Shown: piece after piece, positions 44,056 through 47,265 of the stretch
Position numbering within the stretch: position 1 is the stretch's first letter
How the letters are laid out: each line of letters opens with the position of its first letter
From: a virus
Virus record (IMG/VR): IMGVR_UViG_3300023500_000006
Coordinates: 1 to 47,265 of that record
Length of the DNA stretch: 47,265 nt
Strand: one strand, 5' to 3'
Notes under the pieces: model-generated
Told to the model about the DNA's origin: nothing
Database searches by the model: none
The model's input: the letters and a program-made list of their open reading frames with translations, nothing else
Made by a program: the position numbers and the translations under genes

Positions 44056-44945
44056 TATCTATCCTTGTATTTTTTATCAATTAACTTAAGATATTTAACT
44101 GGTGTAGCACTTTTCATAGCTTGAGCCAACCATTTTATTTGAAAGTAGGCAGAAGAACTATCACGAAGGGTGAAGTAATTTTTGAGACTTCGTAGGTTAA
44201 AAGTAACTACCATATCCACTTTCCAGTTATCATTAACTATGTGTTTAACTAAATCACCAACATTACGTTTTTTCTTTAGTGTATTTAACATATTAAAAAT
44301 ACTGTTAGATGTTAGGTCTACAGATAAATCAGATTTGAGCCAAGTTAATTGCTCTTTAGATGTTGTAGCTTTTATAAACTCTAAGCTACCCATTAATCGT
44401 TTTTGCAATGATAATTTTTTCCAAATGTCAACAATTTGTAATTTGTTATAATCAACATTTATAGTTACAAACATATTCATTGCTATCATAGTATCTACAA
44501 ACCATTCAGATGGTTCTGTATTGCTTTTGTTAGTATACTTGTCAGCATTGAATGCATTAAGTAACCCACTCATAGTGTAACGAGTACTACGAACTGTAAT
44601 ACCTTGGATTCTATGACGACTATGCTCAACTAGTACTGCACGAGATATACCTTTAACTAAATAAGTCAGATTAGCATGTTCTAATACTGAGTGGTGGAAA
44701 TGTACCCATGCCAGAGTACCTAAAAGTTCTGAGTCCTGTATGCTATTTAACTGATGAAGCTCAAAGTCATTTAGGCTACCCTCAGAAACTGAAACATTAA
44801 CTTGTTTTACTGCTTCGTTTTCACTTTGGTCAAAACTATCATAAGCTGTTCTTGATGCAAATTCTGCTGTCCCCAAACCTGTTTCTTGTAATAGTACTAC
44901 TTGTGGTAACTCAAAGTTAATACCACCCTTGTTTTCTGTATTCAT
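44055..44945 (-). CDS. thyX: Flavin-dependent thymidylate synthase
   Basis: 296 residues from the ATG at 44945 (AAAGG 6 nt upstream). The ThyX signature RHR followed by seven residues and Ser is present as RHRIQGITVRSTRY (residues 110-123), with HxxxEH-type His residues before it (VHFHHSVLEH, about 81-90). ThyX makes dTMP from dUMP using FAD and methylene-tetrahydrofolate. A larger than usual insertion separates the N-terminal core from the C-terminal LRSLKNYFTLRDSSSAY segment, which completes the dUMP site. Confidence 0.92.
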   Translation of the reverse strand: MNTENKGGINFELPQVVLLQETGLGTAEFASRTAYDSFDQSENEAVKQVNVSVSEGSLNDFELHQLNSIQDSELLGTLAWVHFHHSVLEHANLTYLVKGISRAVLVEHSRHRIQGITVRSTRYTMSGLLNAFNADKYTNKSNTEPSEWFVDTMIAMNMFVTINVDYNKLQIVDIWKKLSLQKRLMGSLEFIKATTSKEQLTWLKSDLSVDLTSNSIFNMLNTLKKKRNVGDLVKHIVNDNWKVDMVVTFNLRSLKNYFTLRDSSSAYFQIKWLAQAMKSATPVKYLKLIDKKYKDR

Positions 44946-44954
44946 ATTCATCCT

Positions 44955-45413
44955 TTAACAAAATTGAACTAAACCATTGTTAGCAGCCAGTTCAAATGCT
45001 TGTTTAAAATCAGCCATTACGACTTTAAGATATTCACTACCTTTATCTTGTATAGTTGACCAATGTTTATCAAAGTCGTTTTTAAGTATTTCACAATATG
45101 AAGTACCAATATAACCACCACAGGCGCTAAAATTAATTAACCAGTAAAATGGTTTACTCTCATTTTCTTCTATCTCCCAGAAATCTTCTGGTTCCACACC
45201 ATTAATTAATTGACATAACTCAGCCCTAGCTCTGTTATAACTACTATAAGAACCAGCTCTGAAAGTAAATTCTTCACCATAATCTAGTGCAACACCTTCA
45301 AAGCTCTTCATATTCTCTTGCTTAAATACACTACTATAAATATGTAGTCCATCATTATCACTGTCACTATCATTAATGCTTATATTGCTATATGCATATA
45401 TATCTAATCCCAT
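44955..45413 (-). CDS. Conserved MGLDIYA-type hypothetical protein
   Basis: 152 residues beginning MGLDIYAYS, a start seen in a group of phage and bacterial proteins of unknown role. The rest is mixed alpha/beta and acidic, with FSACGGYIGTSYC near residues 95-107. AAGGAG precedes the ATG. The gene lies directly upstream of thyX. No function proposed. Confidence 0.65.
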   Translation of the reverse strand: MGLDIYAYSNISINDSDSDNDGLHIYSSVFKQENMKSFEGVALDYGEEFTFRAGSYSSYNRARAELCQLINGVEPEDFWEIEENESKPFYWLINFSACGGYIGTSYCEILKNDFDKHWSTIQDKGSEYLKVVMADFKQAFELAANNGLVQFC

Positions 45414-45457
45414 CTTTAGCTCCTTATATTTGTTTACCTATTGGTTTAATCTTCGTG

Positions 45458-45601
45458 CTAATTGCCATTTATTTTACGTACCCTAAGTCCACATACAATC
45501 ATATGTTTAAATTTCTTGGCTTCTCCGTCCAATATCTTTCCACAACCACACTTATATTGTGGTTTAACACTTTTATGTTCTTTTTTATTTACTACTTTCA
45601 T
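45458..45601 (-). CDS. 47-residue CxC zinc-finger-like protein
   Basis: Encodes a basic peptide with YKCGCGK near residues 16-22 and a second Cys (IVCG) about residue 37, resembling a small zinc-binding fold. AAGGA lies 8 nt before the ATG, which is inside the end of the upstream gene. TAG ends the ORF 44 nt before the next gene. Confidence 0.5.
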   Translation of the reverse strand: MKVVNKKEHKSVKPQYKCGCGKILDGEAKKFKHMIVCGLRVRKINGN

Positions 45602-45821
45602 TATATATTCCTTGCCTTAGTGCCTTATCTAACCTCTTATATAAGGCTTTCATTCTTTTCATTGGTTTAGTATCTTCATAGTAATAATCACCATTTCCTC
45701 GTTTACACCAAACACAACCAGTTTTAGTATATAAATCATAGATAGGTACATACTCAAAAAGAGTTTCTAGCTCTTTTATAGGTATTTCTATTATAACTGT
45801 ATGGCTCTTACTCTCTCTCAT
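45585..45821 (-). CDS. Hypothetical protein with CxxC pair
   Basis: 78 residues from the ATG at 45821; upstream in-frame GTG starts exist but have no better binding site. Begins with strand-rich SHTVIIEIPIKELETLF and has a CVWC pair followed by GNGDYYYED and a basic C-terminus. Overlaps both neighbours by 14-17 nt. Function unknown. Confidence 0.5.
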   Translation of the reverse strand: MRESKSHTVIIEIPIKELETLFEYVPIYDLYTKTGCVWCKRGNGDYYYEDTKPMKRMKALYKRLDKALRQGIYNESSK

Positions 45822-46062
45822 AACTAGCTTCTCTGCGTAGCTCTCGCTCTTCATCCGCTTTATCACATTCAGCACTTTCTAGTAAGTTATAGTGAAACTC
45901 TCCTTGTGAGATTATGTCACAATGCTCCTTACAACTATAACAAAGACTTTCATCTTCATCCATTGGTGCCCCACAACAGTTAGACACTGGAATGCTTGCT
46001 TCCTCTTCAGCAAAATGCTGGGCTAACTGTTTATCTAGATAACTGTCTACTTCAAAGCTCAT
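45808..46062 (-). CDS. Zinc-ribbon protein (CCGAP type)
   Basis: 84 residues with NCCGAPMDEDESLCYSCKEH (about residues 28-47), the typical phage zinc-ribbon in which CC..., CxxC and a following Cys bind zinc. The C-terminal third is a charged helix rich in Glu and Arg. AAGGA precedes the ATG. Role unknown. Confidence 0.65.
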   Translation of the reverse strand: MSFEVDSYLDKQLAQHFAEEEASIPVSNCCGAPMDEDESLCYSCKEHCDIISQGEFHYNLLESAECDKADEERELRREASYERE

Positions 46063-46072
46063 CTTTAAATCC

Positions 46073-46315
46073 TTATTTATATGGTAGTTGAATCATTGGT
46101 TCTGTTGAGATACTAGTAATAATATCCAGTAACACATTCTCAGGTTTTGTTCCAGTTGTCTCCCCTATAATACCAGCTAAGGTAGTTATAGTGTTTGTGA
46201 CATCTTCACCAATAATTTCATGGAATTCTACTTCAATAAATTTATCTTTTAGGTCATCTTTGTTTACTCTCACTTTAATGAAAGAATCGTCTTTGGTTAA
46301 TCTAAGCGTACTCAT
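46073..46315 (-). CDS. 80-residue hypothetical protein
   Basis: An alpha/beta protein with a strand-rich N-terminal half (TLRLTKDDSFIKVRVNKDDL) and a helical/Thr-rich C-terminal half. AAAAGGAGAAACA precedes the ATG, which overlaps the TGA of the next upstream gene. No family recognised. Confidence 0.55.
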   Translation of the reverse strand: MSTLRLTKDDSFIKVRVNKDDLKDKFIEVEFHEIIGEDVTNTITTLAGIIGETTGTKPENVLLDIITSISTEPMIQLPYK

Positions 46316-46740
46316 TGTTTCTCCTTTTTCAAATTCTGGTTAATATTTATTGGTATTTCTATCCATTTATTATCCTTCCATAATTCTATTTTTTCAAAAT
46401 CAGATATTGAAATTATACTATCTGATACTCCCCAATCTTCAGGGTCTACAGAAACCTGATATGCTTTTTCAACTAATGAATCGTATGATGGCATAAAATC
46501 ATAAAATTTCTTAGGACTTGAATATACTTTATTTAACGTTATTCTTATCATCCCAGCGTTTTCTAAAATGCTAATTGGGTAACCAAAAAAAGCTGTATTA
46601 TCCCAGTTTGGATTTGAAGTTACCCAAACAAATTGTAACTCGCTTTCTAGCAATCCTTCTGGTTCAGGAGTTAGCTTTAGAAAACCATCAATAAGTATTC
46701 TTACTAATCTATCTGCTATAGTGTAATGATAATGCTTCAT
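46312..46740 (-). CDS. Hypothetical protein, ADP-ribosyltransferase-like pattern
   Basis: 142 residues. N-terminal HYTIADRLVRILIDGFLKL (about residues 5-23) followed by FVWVTSNPNWDNTAFFG (about 37-53) and a later IRITLNKVY strand recalls the ART-fold pattern His-x-Thr, helix, then a strand with Trp/Thr seen in small phage and toxin transferases. No clear catalytic Glu motif is assigned. The binding site before the ATG is weak. The call is a structural guess; it may simply be an uncharacterised phage protein. Confidence 0.45.
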   Translation of the reverse strand: MKHYHYTIADRLVRILIDGFLKLTPEPEGLLESELQFVWVTSNPNWDNTAFFGYPISILENAGMIRITLNKVYSSPKKFYDFMPSYDSLVEKAYQVSVDPEDWGVSDSIISISDFEKIELWKDNKWIEIPININQNLKKEKQ

Positions 46741-46777
46741 TGTGGTATCTTATATTTTTGGTTCATTATGTGTTCCC

Positions 46778-46789
46778 CCACTTCGGTGG
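46778..46789. terminator. Short UUCG-type hairpin
   Basis: CCAC-TTCG-GTGG forms a 4-bp stem with a C(TTCG)G tetraloop on the plus strand (CGAA loop on the minus strand), just past the stop of the membrane coiled-coil gene. No T-run is present on the minus side. It may be an RNA stability or weak termination signal. Confidence 0.4.
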
Positions 46790-46792
46790 TTC

Positions 46793-47107
46793 TTAGTAGC
46801 CTGTACCGATTTGCTCTATGTGCACAAGCTTAATGTTTAGTTCTGAACATCTGTTCAGTTCCTGCTTTAGTTGATTGGTCTTTCGGACTTCTTCTCTATA
46901 CTTGCGCTGTAGTCTTTTAATACTCTCTTTCAGGCTAAGTATCTCGTGAGATGAGTTATTGTCCTGAACGATAGTTATTTGACGATTATCCATGCGTTTA
47001 GATAGTTCATGTTTAATCTCAACTAAACTAGTGTCTAATGCCCATATAAGTAATGCTCCTGATATTATGATGCAGATAGTTGCTACTAAAATATTTGCTT
47101 GTCTCAT
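46793..47107 (-). CDS. Membrane-anchored coiled-coil protein
   Basis: 104 residues with one N-terminal transmembrane segment (about residues 5-25) and a long charged coiled coil (about 30-95). It resembles an i-spanin in topology, but it lies in the early arm, far from the lysis genes. AAAGGATTAAT precedes the ATG. Function unknown. Confidence 0.6.
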   Translation of the reverse strand: MRQANILVATICIIISGALLIWALDTSLVEIKHELSKRMDNRQITIVQDNNSSHEILSLKESIKRLQRKYREEVRKTNQLKQELNRCSELNIKLVHIEQIGTGY

Positions 47108-47116
47108 ATTAATCCT

Positions 47117-47155
47117 TTATTGTAGCTCAAATACTAAATCTTCAAATGTTTTCAT
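47117..47155 (-). CDS. 12-residue peptide ORF
   Basis: A tiny ORF (MKTFEDLVFELQ) with a strong binding site GGAGGAG about 8 nt upstream, between the truncated gene at the edge and the coiled-coil gene. It may be a leader peptide or a chance ORF left by the strong Shine-Dalgarno. Confidence 0.35.
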   Translation of the reverse strand: MKTFEDLVFELQ

Positions 47156-47160
47156 CTTAT

Positions 47161-47265
47161 TTACTCCTCCGTATTATTCTCGAATATGTTTAAATAATGA
47201 ATTATTTCATCACTCATATGTTGGTATACAGCCTCTATATAATATTCTTGCTGTTCATTCCATAC
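47161..47265 (-). CDS. Hypothetical protein, C-terminal part (cut by window edge)
   Basis: 34 codons before TAA are open to the right edge. The visible end is acidic and aromatic (NEQQEYYIEAVYQHMSDEII) and helical. Family not recognisable from this fragment. Its last codons carry the GGAGGAG binding site of the next small ORF. Confidence 0.55.
   Translation of the reverse strand, partial: VWNEQQEYYIEAVYQHMSDEIIHYLNIFENNTEE

Noticed and set aside
46793-47107. Second i-spanin
   Set aside because: Topology is similar, but there is no lipoprotein partner, and it lies in the early arm on the opposite strand from the lysis genes.
1-47265. Genome-wide UGA recoding (genetic code 4 type)
   Set aside because: Many genes on both strands end in TGA at ATGA junctions with well-supported following starts, and Trp is encoded by TGG, so UGA is normally a stop.
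1-47265. CRISPR array, insertion sequence, integrase or lysogeny module
   Set aside because: No regularly spaced repeats, transposase, integrase or repressor/excisionase genes were seen; the content is that of a lytic phage. The only mobile-type elements are the group I intron and the HNH/AP2 gene.

Overview
This window looks like about 47 kb of an AT-rich, N4-like podovirus (Schitoviridae-type) genome. The signs are an N4-gp56-type major capsid protein, a T7-like RNA polymerase carried as a very large virion protein (vRNAP), lysis genes next to the portal gene, a MoxR-type AAA+/VWA protein pair like N4 gp24/gp25, and a replication block (family A DNA polymerase, primase/ATPase, RecA-like ATPase, single-stranded DNA-binding protein) like N4 gp39 to gp45. 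No terminase, tail sheath/appendage or early heterodimeric RNA polymerase gene is present, and genes run off both edges, so this is part of a larger genome. The host cannot be read directly; it is presumably an AT-rich Gram-negative bacterium, since the phage carries a two-component spanin.

Layout. Left arm, plus strand, 1-24.1 kb (late genes): a lysis cassette (holin candidate, i-spanin, lipoprotein o-spanin, M15 peptidase endolysin); then portal, scaffold and capsid; two head/neck-type proteins; an unexpected cassette of acyl carrier protein, beta-ketoacyl synthase and a possible GNAT-fold protein; then four large internal or ejected virion proteins ending with the vRNAP. Right arm, minus strand, 47.3-24.1 kb (early/middle genes): small membrane and zinc-ribbon proteins, ThyX, DNA polymerase, a freestanding HNH/AP2 endonuclease, a Cas4/RecB-like nuclease, the AAA+/VWA pair, primase, RecA-like ATPase, SSB, a RusA-like resolvase, class I ribonucleotide reductase (nrdA, and nrdB split by a group I intron), a Tad2-type (anti-Thoeris) protein, a DUF6378-like protein, a MazG-like pyrophosphohydrolase and finally a tRNA. 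The two arms converge at about 24.1-24.4 kb.

Three observations stand out. (1) The tRNA at 24270-24345 has anticodon UCA and so should read UGA. The vRNAP gene that ends about 340 bp away stops at an in-frame UGA followed by 66 further in-frame codons that look like the natural C-terminus, then a UAG and a terminator-like hairpin. UGA is nevertheless an ordinary stop in many other genes here, so the simplest model is a phage-encoded opal suppressor controlling or restoring synthesis of a 2091-residue vRNAP. (2) An ACP (Ser37 in a DSF motif), a compact ketoacyl synthase with an intact Cys-His-His and Lys set, and a possible acyltransferase lie as overlapping genes inside the virion-protein operon, suggesting acyl chemistry during virion assembly or maturation. 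(3) nrdB is interrupted by a 333-nt ORF-less group I intron whose splice sites can be placed to the base from the P1 pairing, just before the RDExxH metal-ligand motif.

How the parts fit: RNR, ThyX and the pyrophosphohydrolase shape the dNTP pool; polymerase, primase, ATPase, SSB, nuclease and resolvase replicate and process DNA; the Tad2-like protein may counter host defence; late genes build a capsid that carries its own RNA polymerase; the lysis genes release progeny.
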